Shown here: piece after piece, positions 8,813-17,399 of the stretch | Layout: every line of letters begins with the position of its first letter | Position numbering within the stretch: position 1 is the first letter of the stretch | Source: CAYSWH01 sp964434775 | GTDB lineage: Bacteria; Patescibacteriota; JACMRA01 | Direction of reading: 5' to 3' | Assembly: GCA_964434775.1 (NCBI GenBank) | Contig: CAYSWH010000025.1 | Span: 1-24,777 of the forward strand | DNA: 24,777 nucleotides | The notes under the pieces: model-generated | The model's input: the letters and a program-made list of their open reading frames with translations, nothing else | Databases searched by the model: none | What the model was told of the DNA's origin: nothing | Position numbers and translations under genes: made by a program

Positions 8813-10441
8813 ATGGTAGAAGCCTTGGTAGAGCAGGAAATAAATGAGAGATCAGCAGTTTTTAAGGTTCCGCTACCGGTGCGGACTAAAAAGACTGAAG
8901 AGACTCACAATTATAGACTAACCAACCTCTACGAGGAAAATAATAATGAAATCGTTTTAGAGGTGTTACTTGCCAACCCTCAAATAAATTATTCAGGAAC
9001 CTCTAAGATAGTTGAATATTTTTTAGATAGGGGGGAGGTAGATAGAGTTTTACCACTTTTAGATTCCATTTCTGATTCAAAGATTCTCGCAAAATTCCTA
9101 ACCATTCTTATTTGCAGAGGAGATAATGTAGATTGGGGGTTAATAAATAATAGAAGCAATAAAGAGTCAATACTAAGTGAAACTGCTTTTCTTCTTGCAG
9201 AAAAGGGTGATTTTGCAGAAGCCAGACGGGTTATAGAAGACAACACGCCACCCCTTACTGAAAATTACTCCAATGCTCTACCAGACTCCTTTAAAATAGC
9301 CTCTCTCGCCCTAATAACATACATTGAAAAAGGAGACAGTGGAATATTGTCTTTCTGGGTGGCAACAATCACTTCCATGACTCTGGATGATAGTATTAAA
9401 TTAACTAGAATTAGAATAATTACTAATTATCTTTTGGAAAGAGGCTCTTATGAAGTAGTTTTAAATATTATTTCCACAGAATCATTAGCTACATGTAGAA
9501 GCTACATGAGAGAGGAAACCAAAACATTGGTCAACAAGTTTTTGGAAAGCGGTGATTATGACCGGGCGATAATTGCCGGAAAATTATACCCCGCAAATAC
9601 TTTTCCGCCTATTCAGGGAGTGATTGTAAAATCTCTGATTAACGCAGGAAAGATTGATGAAGCTAAAACTGTTACTTCCTCAATAAGTGATAAAATCTGG
9701 CGTAGCTCACCTCTCCAAGAAGTTGCCCTTGCCTACATAAAAATAGGAGATTATGAAAGTGCTGAAGCAATAATCAAGGGAGAAGCAATAGATGAACATT
9801 ATAAAGCAGGTGTCTTGATCGAGTTAGCAGCTCACAATATCCGAAACAATAGAAGAAAAGAAGCGAAGCTCCAAGTAGAAGAAGTAATCAGAACTAACAC
9901 AAAAGAGCAGAATGTTAGTCATCGAAATGATTTATCTCCGATTATTTTGGCTTACACTGAATGTGGTATGCTGTCTGAGGCTAAGCAGGTTGCAGAACAA
10001 TCAGGCAAATTCATAAATCGCATAGATAATTTTAGTTATCTCAATAGAAAAAAATGTGAATACCTAACTATGGTTGCTTGCGGCTATGCTAGACAAGGTA
10101 GGTTTGAAGAAGGGTTAGCTTTATTAGAAGGTGAAACTTCGGATGAATTTCGGTGGTTTACAATATATGCAAATTATTTGGAATATTGTGCCAAAGAAGG
10201 TCTGTTTGAAGAGTTTGAAAAACACACTAATTACTTTTCTTTAGTTCTACAAAACGATGCCTATTCGATGAATGGTACAAAAATTTCCGACACTCAGCTG
10301 GCTACGATTATTAGGCAGTTTCATTTGGCCGGAAAATTAAACAAGCTGAATACGTTAATTGATGATTCACTACAAACAAACTTACCCGATAGCACAGTAA
10401 AAAAAAATTGCTTCCGCCTACAAAATTGCAGGCTTAAATAA
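8813..10441 (+). CDS. Helical-repeat protein, N-terminal half (frame broken at A9)
   Basis: This 542-codon frame encodes an alpha-solenoid. Pairs of helices recur about every 33-36 residues, with TPR-like patterns such as LESGDYDRAIIAGKL, LINAGKIDEAKTV, YIKIGDYESAEAII and YARQGRFEEGLALLE (Gly-Asp-Tyr/Phe turns followed by an Ala-rich helix). No signal peptide or membrane helix is visible, so it is probably cytosolic and binds other proteins. The last coding part does not look genuine. After a run of nine A at 10399-10407 the frame ends with 12 unrelated residues, whereas the +1 frame continues as a plausible helical protein for another 584 residues. The intact product would be about 1115 aa. 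It is read from the strong promoter just upstream. Function unknown. Confidence 0.7.
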   Translation: MVEALVEQEINERSAVFKVPLPVRTKKTEETHNYRLTNLYEENNNEIVLEVLLANPQINYSGTSKIVEYFLDRGEVDRVLPLLDSISDSKILAKFLTILICRGDNVDWGLINNRSNKESILSETAFLLAEKGDFAEARRVIEDNTPPLTENYSNALPDSFKIASLALITYIEKGDSGILSFWVATITSMTLDDSIKLTRIRIITNYLLERGSYEVVLNIISTESLATCRSYMREETKTLVNKFLESGDYDRAIIAGKLYPANTFPPIQGVIVKSLINAGKIDEAKTVTSSISDKIWRSSPLQEVALAYIKIGDYESAEAIIKGEAIDEHYKAGVLIELAAHNIRNNRRKEAKLQVEEVIRTNTKEQNVSHRNDLSPIILAYTECGMLSEAKQVAEQSGKFINRIDNFSYLNRKKCEYLTMVACGYARQGRFEEGLALLEGETSDEFRWFTIYANYLEYCAKEGLFEEFEKHTNYFSLVLQNDAYSMNGTKISDTQLATIIRQFHLAGKLNKLNTLIDDSLQTNLPDSTVKKNCFRLQNCRLK

Positions 10442-12161
10442 TCTTTCGGAAAACACTTTAAAACAAACCAGGAGAGCACGAAGAGAAACAAGAGATCTTG
10501 CCTTGGATCGAATTAGCGAGGGTGAAGCCCTGTATCTAATTGAAAACGAGTCATTTGAAAGAGTAAAAAGAGAATGGACAAGCTTAAGTCAAGAAAACCA
10601 AGAAACAATACTTCGAGTAGCTGTTGAAAAATCTTTATACGATGAAGATTTCAATAACTCAGCTTTGGAATTACTAAGTTTAACTCGAAAATCTTCGGTC
10701 ATAATTGTCTTCCTGGAAATCAGTTTTAATCTGGAGTATAGCCTAGGAAATATTCGACAAAGAGCTAGAGATGTAGAAGACCTTCCGGATATACTTTCCA
10801 CAGCCAAACTGAGGAACATGAACAGACAATTGACATCTTTACTAGTAGCAGTTGGGGACCTTGATCTTGAATTTGCCTACATATACGACTATCTTTTATC
10901 ACAGTGTGAGATATACCGGTTAAGTGATTCAAGTATTTACACTGATTTACGCAGTGTAGCCGAAGATTTTCAGAGAGTACACAAAGGAGATCATATTCCC
11001 GACGGAAGATATACCGATAATCAAAGAGAACCTGTAAGGAGTTTGATTCATAACCGCCCAAGTAGAGTAAACTTGGAAATATTGTTGAGACTTAAAAAGG
11101 CTATTGAAGCTGATAATTTTGCAGAAATGAGGAGTGTTCTGGACGAAGTAAATGGAATAGTTGGCAATCGTACTGATACTCCGGAAATAACAAGCCTACC
11201 AAATAAGAATGAACTCTTACAGGCTTTAGATAATCTAATCGACATTACCCAAAAATTCTACGAAGGTGATCCTTCCACCATGCTTAGCAATCTAAGAGAA
11301 CAACTTAATTGGCAAGAAATGATAATTTTTGATGATGAAATTGATCAGGAGTTGATTACTTCTATTCAAAAAGTCTTTTCGAGTGAAATTCAACAAGCAG
11401 AAAGTCTTACAAGTATAATGGAAGAACTGAATCGGATTAAAAGCAATCTCTTAAGCGAAATAAACAATCTCAAAGGAGCAGAAAATCTGGATGAAAGACC
11501 GGAAAGAATCAATTTACAACTCTTTGCAGTAATCGAAAAAATAAGGCAAAAAATAATGGTTGGCTTTACCTTAATTCAGAATCCTGACAGAAATGTAAGT
11601 ATGAGATTTGCCCTTACTGCCATTGAATACCCTAACCAAGAACAATTGAATGATACTCTATTGGAACCAACTCTGGTAAAGGTTTGGACAGATTTGCAAG
11701 AACAAAACAAAGTTATCAGACTTTTAATATATTATCGTCTAGCTGTAAGTAGATTTGAAGGGGCCGAAGACATGATGAATTTAATGCAGAAAAGCACTTC
11801 AAGTTACTTTGCCGAAGAAATTATCAAGCAACTGAATCTACATAAACAGCCTCAAAGCCCCACCGAAAACTCCTCCTTGTCAGAAATAAAAAACTCTGAG
11901 GAAGCTTTGTTGTTTAAAATACTGAGATATAAATTCAGATATCAGTTTCAAAAATTTGAAGACGGAAAATTTGATGGTGATCTCGTAGACTTATCTGATA
12001 ACCAAAGGGTTATCATTGTGAGGGTGAAATATTACCAAGGGATACCCGTAGCTGAATTTGTAATTCCACGAAGACTTGATTCGATCAATTTTCTTACGCA
12101 AACTTGGGAAATTGCTCCGGCTGTAGTCAACTTCTTTAAGGAAAAAGAATGGGGCGGGTAA
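10407..12161 (+). pseudogene. Helical-repeat protein, C-terminal half in shifted frame
   Basis: This open frame continues the preceding gene after a one-base shift in the A9 run. It begins IASAYKIAGLNNLSENTLKQ with no start codon; the first usable one is a TTG at 10503 without a ribosome binding site. It encodes mostly charged, helical, coiled-coil-like sequence, for example LDNLIDITQKFYEGD and LNRIKSNLLSEINNLKG. It ends in a more compact C-terminal domain (from about codon 500) with beta-like segments such as VIIVRVKYYQGIPVAEFVIP. No family is recognised. The A9 could be an assembly or sequencing indel, a true mutation, or a slippage site that yields the full protein part of the time. The frame converges on the Trm9-like gene with only seven bases between stop codons, leaving no room for a separate terminator. 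Confidence 0.65.
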
Positions 12162-12168
12162 ACTATTT

Positions 12169-12951
12169 CTATACTTGCTTTTTACAAATATAATACCTAT
12201 TAATATCCCCCTCCTTTCCATCTGCTTCAAAGGAACTATAAATTTGCAAACCGGATTCTTGGCAAAGTGATAGAACTTCCTGCTCTGAATAATTATGACA
12301 ATAGCGATAAGCAATGACCTCCTTCTGCCAATCCAAAATATAATCTCCTTCACCTAGTTTGTTCAGGTCAAAATCCAAGTCCAATGAAAGTCGCCTAAAA
12401 TTTGAATTTTTGCTGTCAAAATCAGGTGAAAAGACAATCCTTTTTTGTAGGTGGCTAGATTTGAGAAATTGCCAAGTAGTAAAGACTAAAAAACCTTGAT
12501 TACTTAAAAGTTTGTTGCAGACAGTTAAAATCTTTTTCCTGGATGTTTCTCCCGGTAAGTGGTGCATCACTCCAAAGAGAAGGATTAAGTCATAACCACT
12601 TTCAAGGTCAAAGGCCCAATCATCCCGGATCAGATCAAACTCATAAAAAGCAGCTTTCACCGGTTTGTCTTGAAAGCCTTTTCTAGCCTTTTCCAATAAT
12701 TCCGGACTACTATCAAACCCTATGTATTCAAAATCTATTCCTTGATTATAGAGAAAGTGGGCAAATCTACCGTTACCGCAGCCTAGATCCAGAATTTTCA
12801 AATGTTTTCTGATCTCAAAAAAGGAAATCCGCTTAGCCAGTTCAAACCACCCCGGCCAAGAGTCCTGACGTGTCTTGGAAAAAGGATCTGCCGTAAGTTT
12901 GTAAAATCTTTGGTTGAGCTTGTTTATCTTCTCAATGGTTTCTAAATCCAT
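12169..12951 (-). CDS. Class I SAM methyltransferase, Trm9-like
   Basis: The 260-aa protein carries the SAM-binding glycine motif LDLGCGNGR at residues 54-62 and the acidic residue ending beta-2 (Asp80 in YIGFDSS). It also has an FGVMHHLPG post-II region and an LVFTTW strand. The N-terminal segment ADPFSKTRQDSWPGW resembles the signature (FSxTR...WP) of the Trm9/ALKBH8 methyltransferase family, which in eukaryotes methylates wobble-uridine carboxymethyl groups in tRNA. A late DYILDWQ...RYCHNYSEQEV segment fits that family as well. Bacterial homologues exist but their substrates are not well known, so tRNA modification is inferred. The start overlaps the end of folC by 20 bases, and the gene is last in the leuA-folC operon. 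Confidence 0.8.
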   Translation of the reverse strand: MDLETIEKINKLNQRFYKLTADPFSKTRQDSWPGWFELAKRISFFEIRKHLKILDLGCGNGRFAHFLYNQGIDFEYIGFDSSPELLEKARKGFQDKPVKAAFYEFDLIRDDWAFDLESGYDLILLFGVMHHLPGETSRKKILTVCNKLLSNQGFLVFTTWQFLKSSHLQKRIVFSPDFDSKNSNFRRLSLDLDFDLNKLGEGDYILDWQKEVIAYRYCHNYSEQEVLSLCQESGLQIYSSFEADGKEGDINRYYICKKQV

Positions 12952-14326
12952 CTGCAGAAAGTTGAAGTTTATATATTTCGGAAATTAAGTACAAAGAACC
13001 AGTAGCCAAAAGATAATTTGATCCCTGCAAGGCCTGTTTGATGGCCGTTTCTAAATCCTCTTGAATCACAATATTTTCAAAACCGTTTTGCAATAAAAAG
13101 TCCTTTAGTTTCTGCGGATCTACGGAATTACTCACCTGATCCTGCTTTTGATTAAAAGTAGTCAAATAAATCTCTGCGAATAAAAAGCGGTAATCCAAAA
13201 TGACTTGCAATATTTCTTGATAGTTTTTATTTTGTTTGATAGATAAGACTAAATTAAATTCCTGCCTTGGAAAAATCCGACTAACACTCTCCAGCAAACT
13301 TTTTATTTTTGAAGGGTTGTGAGCCCCATCCAAAATTGCCTTTTGACTGCCAAATTTTCTAATTTCCAACCTCGCCGGTAAGTTGAGATTTTGAAGAGAT
13401 TTTTGCAGCCCGTTTAAATTAAGGCTAAACCCGTCTCTTTTTGCCAAATATTCGCAGGATTTTAGAGCCAAAGCACAATTTAATGCTTGATGAGTCCCAA
13501 GTAATGACAAATCACAAGACCTCCAAGAACTTGATTTATTCAAACTCTTCTGCAAATCAAAATTGTACTCAAACTTTGTCTGCTCTTCACTCAATTCAAT
13601 TCCTTTGTAAGTTTTTCCCTCCTTAATCCATATCAATTGTGACCCGGCTTCCTTGGCTTCTTCTTCAAAAACTCGATTAATTTCCTCGGTTTGAAACAAT
13701 TTTACCACAGTATTCTCTTCGTGAATAATCCCGGCTTTTTCTTGAGCTATTTTGACTATGTCATTACCCAAGACTTCTGTGTGATCTAAGCCAATCTCGT
13801 TTATCACACATAATTTATTTTTTTCTTTGGCAATATTGGTTGAATCCAGTAAACCGCCTAGCCCGACTTCTATAACTGCATAGTCAACTTTTTTGGCAGC
13901 AAAAATAAAGTAGGCAAGACCGGTTAATATTTCAAAATAAGTTAAATGACCGTATTCAGACAGATTAACCTTTCGAATAGCCGGATAAATTTGGTTAAAG
14001 TAATTTTCAAAATCTTTTTCAGAAATCGGTCGATTATTGAGCTGAATTCTTTCCCGAATATTCAGAATATGGGGAGAGACGGTCATACCAACATGAAAAC
14101 CTTGTCCGGTTAAAATTTGACTCAAAAGATAACAGGTAGAACCTTTGCCGGACGTACCGGCAACATGAATAACCTTAAGTTTTTTTTCGGGATTGGCTAA
14201 TAAAGAATGAAAATGACTAACTCTAGGTAAACCTGTGGATGCGGCGAATATTTTTTTGACATCGGCCCTGTAAGCACCTTTATCCAAGAATTCAAGTATC
14301 TGAGAATAATTCAACCACTTATCCAT
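12932..14326 (-). CDS. folC: Folylpolyglutamate/dihydrofolate synthase (Mur ligase family)
   Basis: FolC adds glutamate to dihydropteroate and/or tetrahydrofolates in an ATP-dependent cytosolic reaction. The ATP-binding loop HVAGTSGKGST is at residues 54-64, followed by the SPHILNIRERI folate-side motif. Then come EVGLGGLLDSTN (153-164), GLDHTEVLG (179-187), the KAGI segment with the lysine expected to be carbamylated (197-200), PARLE (317-321) and DGAHNP (333-338). All are standard for the family, and 464 aa is a normal length. The ATG start lies 9 bases after the leuA stop, and the end overlaps the methyltransferase gene, so the three genes are probably co-transcribed. Whether it has dihydrofolate synthase activity in addition cannot be told by eye. 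Confidence 0.93.
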   Translation of the reverse strand: MDKWLNYSQILEFLDKGAYRADVKKIFAASTGLPRVSHFHSLLANPEKKLKVIHVAGTSGKGSTCYLLSQILTGQGFHVGMTVSPHILNIRERIQLNNRPISEKDFENYFNQIYPAIRKVNLSEYGHLTYFEILTGLAYFIFAAKKVDYAVIEVGLGGLLDSTNIAKEKNKLCVINEIGLDHTEVLGNDIVKIAQEKAGIIHEENTVVKLFQTEEINRVFEEEAKEAGSQLIWIKEGKTYKGIELSEEQTKFEYNFDLQKSLNKSSSWRSCDLSLLGTHQALNCALALKSCEYLAKRDGFSLNLNGLQKSLQNLNLPARLEIRKFGSQKAILDGAHNPSKIKSLLESVSRIFPRQEFNLVLSIKQNKNYQEILQVILDYRFLFAEIYLTTFNQKQDQVSNSVDPQKLKDFLLQNGFENIVIQEDLETAIKQALQGSNYLLATGSLYLISEIYKLQLSADGFRNH

Positions 14327-14335
14327 GGGAACAGA

Positions 14336-15862
14336 TTAATCTTGTTTGAAACTAAGAGCTCTGTTTAAAGCTTCGATATAGGCTTCAACACTGGCGACGG
14401 TAATATCGGTATTATTGGAAGAGCCTGAAAAAAGCCTCTCCCCTACTTCCACTTTTACGGAAACAGTGGCTTGAGCATCAATACCTTGCGTAACCGCATT
14501 CACCGAATATTCCAGAAGTTTATTAGGCAAGTTGATAATTTTGTTTACTGCTTGGTAAGCTGCATCTACAGGTCCGTCACCTTTAGCGTTAGCTGTCTTC
14601 TCGCCGTCGTATTGATGTTGCAAAGTGACAGCAGCATATGGAGTACCCATTGTCCCACAAGTAATCGACATATCTACCAATTGGTAAAAGTTTTGACTGC
14701 CACTACTTTCGTTAACCAGTAAGTATAAATCTTCGTCATACACCTGCTTTTTCTTATCAGCCAATTCTTTGAACTTAGCAAAGACGGTATTTAGCTTTTC
14801 TTCTTTCAGGTCATAACCAAGGGACTTGAGACGATCTTTGAGAGCGTGTCTACCAGAATGCTTACCCAAAATCAAGCGATTTTTTTCTATACCGATATCC
14901 TCGGCTTTCATTATTTCGTAAGTTTCAGGGTTTTTAAGCACCCCGTCCTGATGAATTCCGGACTCGTGTGCAAAAGCGTTCACACCAATAATGGCCTTAT
15001 TAGGTTGAGCTGCAATTCCGGTAATCGCCGTAAGTAGTTTACTGGTAGGATAGATTTCTTTAGTATTAATCTGGGAGGTTAGGTTAAAATGGTCTTTTCT
15101 TACTTTTAAAATCATTACGATTTCTTCCATGCTGGCGTTTCCGGCTCTTTCCCCGATACCGTTAATTGTACATTGAACCTCCCTAGCTCCGTTTTCGATT
15201 CCTTCCATACTGTTGGCTACAGCCAAACCCAAGTCATCATGACAGTGAGTAGAAAGAATAATCTCTTCAGAAACTTTTTCTTTGATAGTCTTGATTAGTC
15301 GACCATATTCACCGGGAAGACTGTAACCCACCGTATCAGGAATGTTTAAAGTGTCCGCCCCGGCTTCTACGGCAGCTAATAGCACTTCAAGAAGATACTC
15401 AATCGGTGTTCTGGTAGCGTCCATGGGAGAAAAGGTGACTCTAGGCGATAATGACTTGGCTAATTTGACTGAATTTATAGCCATTTGTAAGACTTCATCT
15501 TGAGTTTTGTTGAGTTGGTACTTAAGATGGATTGGACTGGTAGAGACAAAGGTGTGAATTCTAGGTTTTTTAGCCAGCTTGACAGCATCCCAGCAAGTCA
15601 AAATGTCTTTTTCCAGAGCCCTGGCCAAACCGGCCACCTCCGCTTGCTTGCAAATCTGAGCAACTTTTTGGACAGCTGCAAAATCATCCGGAGAAGCAAT
15701 CGGAAAACCGGCTTCAATTACATCCACTCCCATCCTATCAAGTTGCCTCGCAATCTGAAGTTTTTCTTCCAAGTTCATGGAAAATCCGGGAGCTTGCTCT
15801 CCGTCTCGAAGAGATGTGTCAAATATTTTTACGTGATGTTGATTCACATTTTGCCTAGTCAT
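14336..15862 (-). CDS. leuA: 2-isopropylmalate synthase
   Basis: LeuA condenses acetyl-CoA with 2-oxoisovalerate, the first committed step of leucine synthesis. The TIM-barrel begins with FDTSLRDGEQAPG (residues 14-26, catalytic Arg19 and metal-binding Asp20). The metal-binding histidines are in STHCHDDLGLA (His206, His208), followed by NGIGERAGN. The C-terminal leucine-sensing dimer domain is present (GIDAQATVSVKVEVGE, then STDITV-type NNTDITVASVEAYIEALNRA). The total of 508 aa is typical. One oddity is FSPMDATRT at 144-152, where many LeuA proteins have Glu before the Asp. No other leucine genes are in the window. A leader with a terminator hairpin precedes the gene. A related condensing enzyme such as citramalate synthase is a less likely alternative. 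Confidence 0.93.
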   Translation of the reverse strand: MTRQNVNQHHVKIFDTSLRDGEQAPGFSMNLEEKLQIARQLDRMGVDVIEAGFPIASPDDFAAVQKVAQICKQAEVAGLARALEKDILTCWDAVKLAKKPRIHTFVSTSPIHLKYQLNKTQDEVLQMAINSVKLAKSLSPRVTFSPMDATRTPIEYLLEVLLAAVEAGADTLNIPDTVGYSLPGEYGRLIKTIKEKVSEEIILSTHCHDDLGLAVANSMEGIENGAREVQCTINGIGERAGNASMEEIVMILKVRKDHFNLTSQINTKEIYPTSKLLTAITGIAAQPNKAIIGVNAFAHESGIHQDGVLKNPETYEIMKAEDIGIEKNRLILGKHSGRHALKDRLKSLGYDLKEEKLNTVFAKFKELADKKKQVYDEDLYLLVNESSGSQNFYQLVDMSITCGTMGTPYAAVTLQHQYDGEKTANAKGDGPVDAAYQAVNKIINLPNKLLEYSVNAVTQGIDAQATVSVKVEVGERLFSGSSNNTDITVASVEAYIEALNRALSFKQD

Positions 15863-15922
15863 ATTAATATAAATTAAAGTAGTCGTTAAAAAAAGTAAAG
15901 TAATTCAAGTTCAAAGAAAAAT

Positions 15923-15939
15923 CCCTTCTTGTTGAAGGG
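15923..15939 (-). terminator. Terminator-like hairpin in the leuA leader
   Basis: Read on the minus strand, CCCTTC, a five-base loop AACAA and GAAGGG form a perfect 6-bp stem, followed at once by ATTTTTCTTT. On the plus strand the same hairpin has no T run, so it would act on transcripts heading into leuA, 61 bases before its ATG. That position suits an attenuator rather than an end-of-gene terminator. Confidence 0.55.
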
Positions 15940-15998
15940 CTAAAATCGAAAGTTTCTTAAGTTTATCAAATAACCAACCGAAGAATTAGCCCAACCAA
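15937..15998 (-). promoter_or_regulatory. Candidate attenuator with leader peptide upstream of leuA
   Basis: On the minus strand GGGCTAA (at 15986-15992) is exactly complementary to TTAGCCC (at 15937-15943). The second element includes three bases of the leuA terminator hairpin, so the two stems cannot form together. GTT/AAC can add three more pairs beyond a bulge. The first element lies inside a short frame, TTG GTT GGG CTA ATT CTT CGG TTG GTT ATT TGA (15998-15966). This would encode a decapeptide in which seven of the nine residues after the start are Val, Leu or Ile, as expected for branched-chain control. The TTG start has no visible ribosome binding site. I see no T-box sequence. The rest of the 15863-16198 gap holds a TTGACA at 16105-16100 facing leuA but no good -10 box at the proper distance. 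Confidence 0.4.
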
Positions 15999-16198
15999 GT
16001 AAAGGAACCAAGTCTCAGGATATGATTTATATAAGTTCTAGTGTATCTGGAAAAGATCATAAGTACCTTAAAGAAAGGGAAAACTCAAATTTTGAAATTT
16101 GTCAATTCTGAAAGTGTCACAGTTTTTAATAAAAAAGGAACTACACCTATGCAAAGGCAAACAATTTATATTTTATAAACTTAACTTCTATTGTGCAT

Positions 16199-16405
16199 AT
16201 GGCTATTTCCAACAAAAACAGAACTCACACACTCGACAAAACACAGATCGTCAGAAGAGCTAGAAAATCAAATTCCAAAAGAGAATTGGTAAAAATCTTG
16301 GATGAGTTTGAATTAGCTCTTAATCTAGGCTCAAAGCTTAGCAGAAGAGAGGTAAATGAGTTAAAAGGCGAATTAACTCAACTAATGAAGAATATTGATC
16401 GATAA
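16199..16405 (+). CDS. Small basic hypothetical protein
   Basis: The 68-aa product is basic and helical, starting MAISNKNRTHTLDKTQIVRR. Two predicted helices (around residues 26-43 and 47-65) are separated by a short turn. I chose the ATG at 16199; a GTG two codons earlier is possible. The gene diverges from leuA and has a clean rho-independent terminator 66 bases downstream, which supports it as a transcribed unit. The N-terminal half superficially recalls ribosomal protein S20, but the protein is shorter and lacks the C-terminal basic motif, so I do not assign it. No function can be given. Confidence 0.6.
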   Translation: MAISNKNRTHTLDKTQIVRRARKSNSKRELVKILDEFELALNLGSKLSRREVNELKGELTQLMKNIDR

Positions 16406-16471
16406 GCTGAGTTATAATCAAACGAACCAGCACAACACACAACAGACACAAACAAAATGCAGATGCAATAG

Positions 16472-16494
16472 GCCGGAAGCTCTCCGGCTTTTTT
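16472..16494 (+). terminator. Rho-independent terminator
   Basis: GCCGGA, a five-base loop AGCTC and TCCGGC form a perfect GC-rich stem, followed by six T. It lies 66 bases after the small basic gene on the same strand. The stem also precedes the first REP-like array, so it would shield that region from upstream transcription. Confidence 0.85.
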
Positions 16495-16505
16495 GTGTAA
16501 ATATT

Positions 16506-16730
16506 AAATATAGTCGATCCGAACATAACCTATACACATTTGTCACGGAGAACTTGTTTCGGAATCCAATGTTGAATGGGATCCTGAAATAATAATTGTC
16601 ATTCCGAACTTGTTTCGGAATCCCTTCAAAGATAGATCCTGAAATAAATTCAGGATGACGGGGCGGTTTTGGTTTTCAGGATGACCAATAGGCAAGTGAC
16701 AGAGTGAAATTTGGAAATGTCTAGGTTTAA
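16506..16730. repeat. Left REP-like array (inverted copy of 17400-17648)
   Basis: This AT-rich 225-base stretch matches the reverse complement of the array on the far side of the SUKH gene from end to end, with some indels. Both outer ends read AAATATAGTCGATC and both inner ends CTAGGTTTAA. The best block, 16580-16660, is identical to the inverted partner at 79 of 81 positions. It holds two palindromes of the same design (8-bp arms, 5-base loop): ATTCCGAA/TTCGGAAT at 16601-16621 and ATCCTGAA/TTCAGGAT at 16636-16656. Degenerate partial units flank it (near 16548-16565 and 16675-16685). The style matches REP sequences mobilised by RAYT transposases. There is no coding potential. Confidence 0.85.
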
Positions 16731-16779
16731 ATAGGGTTTAGCTATATCAATTTTTTTGAATAATTCCGAATGCTTGAGC

Positions 16780-17316
16780 TTAATCTAAGCCGCAATCGCA
16801 ATCCTTTTCCGGTTTCAACCCCTTAATAAAAGTCTCAAAGTCCTTGGCTACAAAAGTTATTTGAAAATCAGATTCCTGATCAACATGTACCACCTCCGGC
16901 TCTCCACTCGGGCCGCATTTTCGATAGTCCAGAGCCACCATGTCATGACCCCCTGAGGGGCAACTGCAAATATAGACCCCGAGATTAGGATACTCCCACC
17001 CGTCAATCATAAATTGACTTCCTAAGCTTCCGCATAGTGAATAGGATTTCTCCCGGCCGATACCCATGATACCGTCTATAAGTACACAATTACCGTTAAA
17101 AGGTGTTTTTTCCTTAGTAATGAAACAGTCTTTCTCCGTAAGACCTCCGTTTTGGATTCTCATGAGTTCAATATAGCTTTCAGGTAATTTGTAACCAATC
17201 TCGTTTTCTACAGACTTGATGAGCTTGTCTTCAGGGTACTCAGACTGATATTTATTTTTAGAATACTCGGAATTCTTCCAAAAATACGTAAAATCAAAAT
17301 CCGTAAAATATGACAT
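16780..17316 (-). CDS. SMI1/KNR4 (SUKH) family protein
   Basis: SUKH proteins in bacteria are mostly immunity proteins against contact-dependent or polymorphic toxins; others have unknown intracellular roles. The 178-aa product shows the family features in order. An N-terminal FWKNSEYSKNKY helix is followed by VENEIGYKLPESYIELMRIQ (core first helix), then NGG, GIMGIGREKSYSLCGSLG, EYPNLGVYICSCPSGGHDM and LDYRKCGPSGEPEVVHVDQ. The C-terminal FIKGL helix completes the fold. The protein is rich in cysteine near its end (DCDCG). No toxin gene is beside it, and it is enclosed by inverted REP arrays, suggesting arrival as an orphan immunity gene. The ATG start is supported by homology beginning at the third residue. 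A TTGACA sits at 17374-17369 upstream, but I find no good -10 box. Confidence 0.9.
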   Translation of the reverse strand: MSYFTDFDFTYFWKNSEYSKNKYQSEYPEDKLIKSVENEIGYKLPESYIELMRIQNGGLTEKDCFITKEKTPFNGNCVLIDGIMGIGREKSYSLCGSLGSQFMIDGWEYPNLGVYICSCPSGGHDMVALDYRKCGPSGEPEVVHVDQESDFQITFVAKDFETFIKGLKPEKDCDCGLD

Positions 17317-17399
17317 ATACTTTTTTAATCTCTGTGTTTCTATTTAGACCAGTATTTTCCAATCTTCTTGTCAAATTAGCGTAATATAGCCACCTCCTC

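Noticed and set aside
15863..16198. T-box riboswitch before leuA
   Set aside because: The conserved T-box antiterminator sequence is absent on the minus strand.
16199..16405. Small basic gene as ribosomal protein S20
   Set aside because: Only the basic N-terminal half is vaguely similar. It is too short and lacks the conserved C-terminal basic segment.
16601..16656. REP palindromes as rho-independent terminators
   Set aside because: Neither hairpin is followed by a run of T on either strand, and they occur as paired units in inverted arrays.
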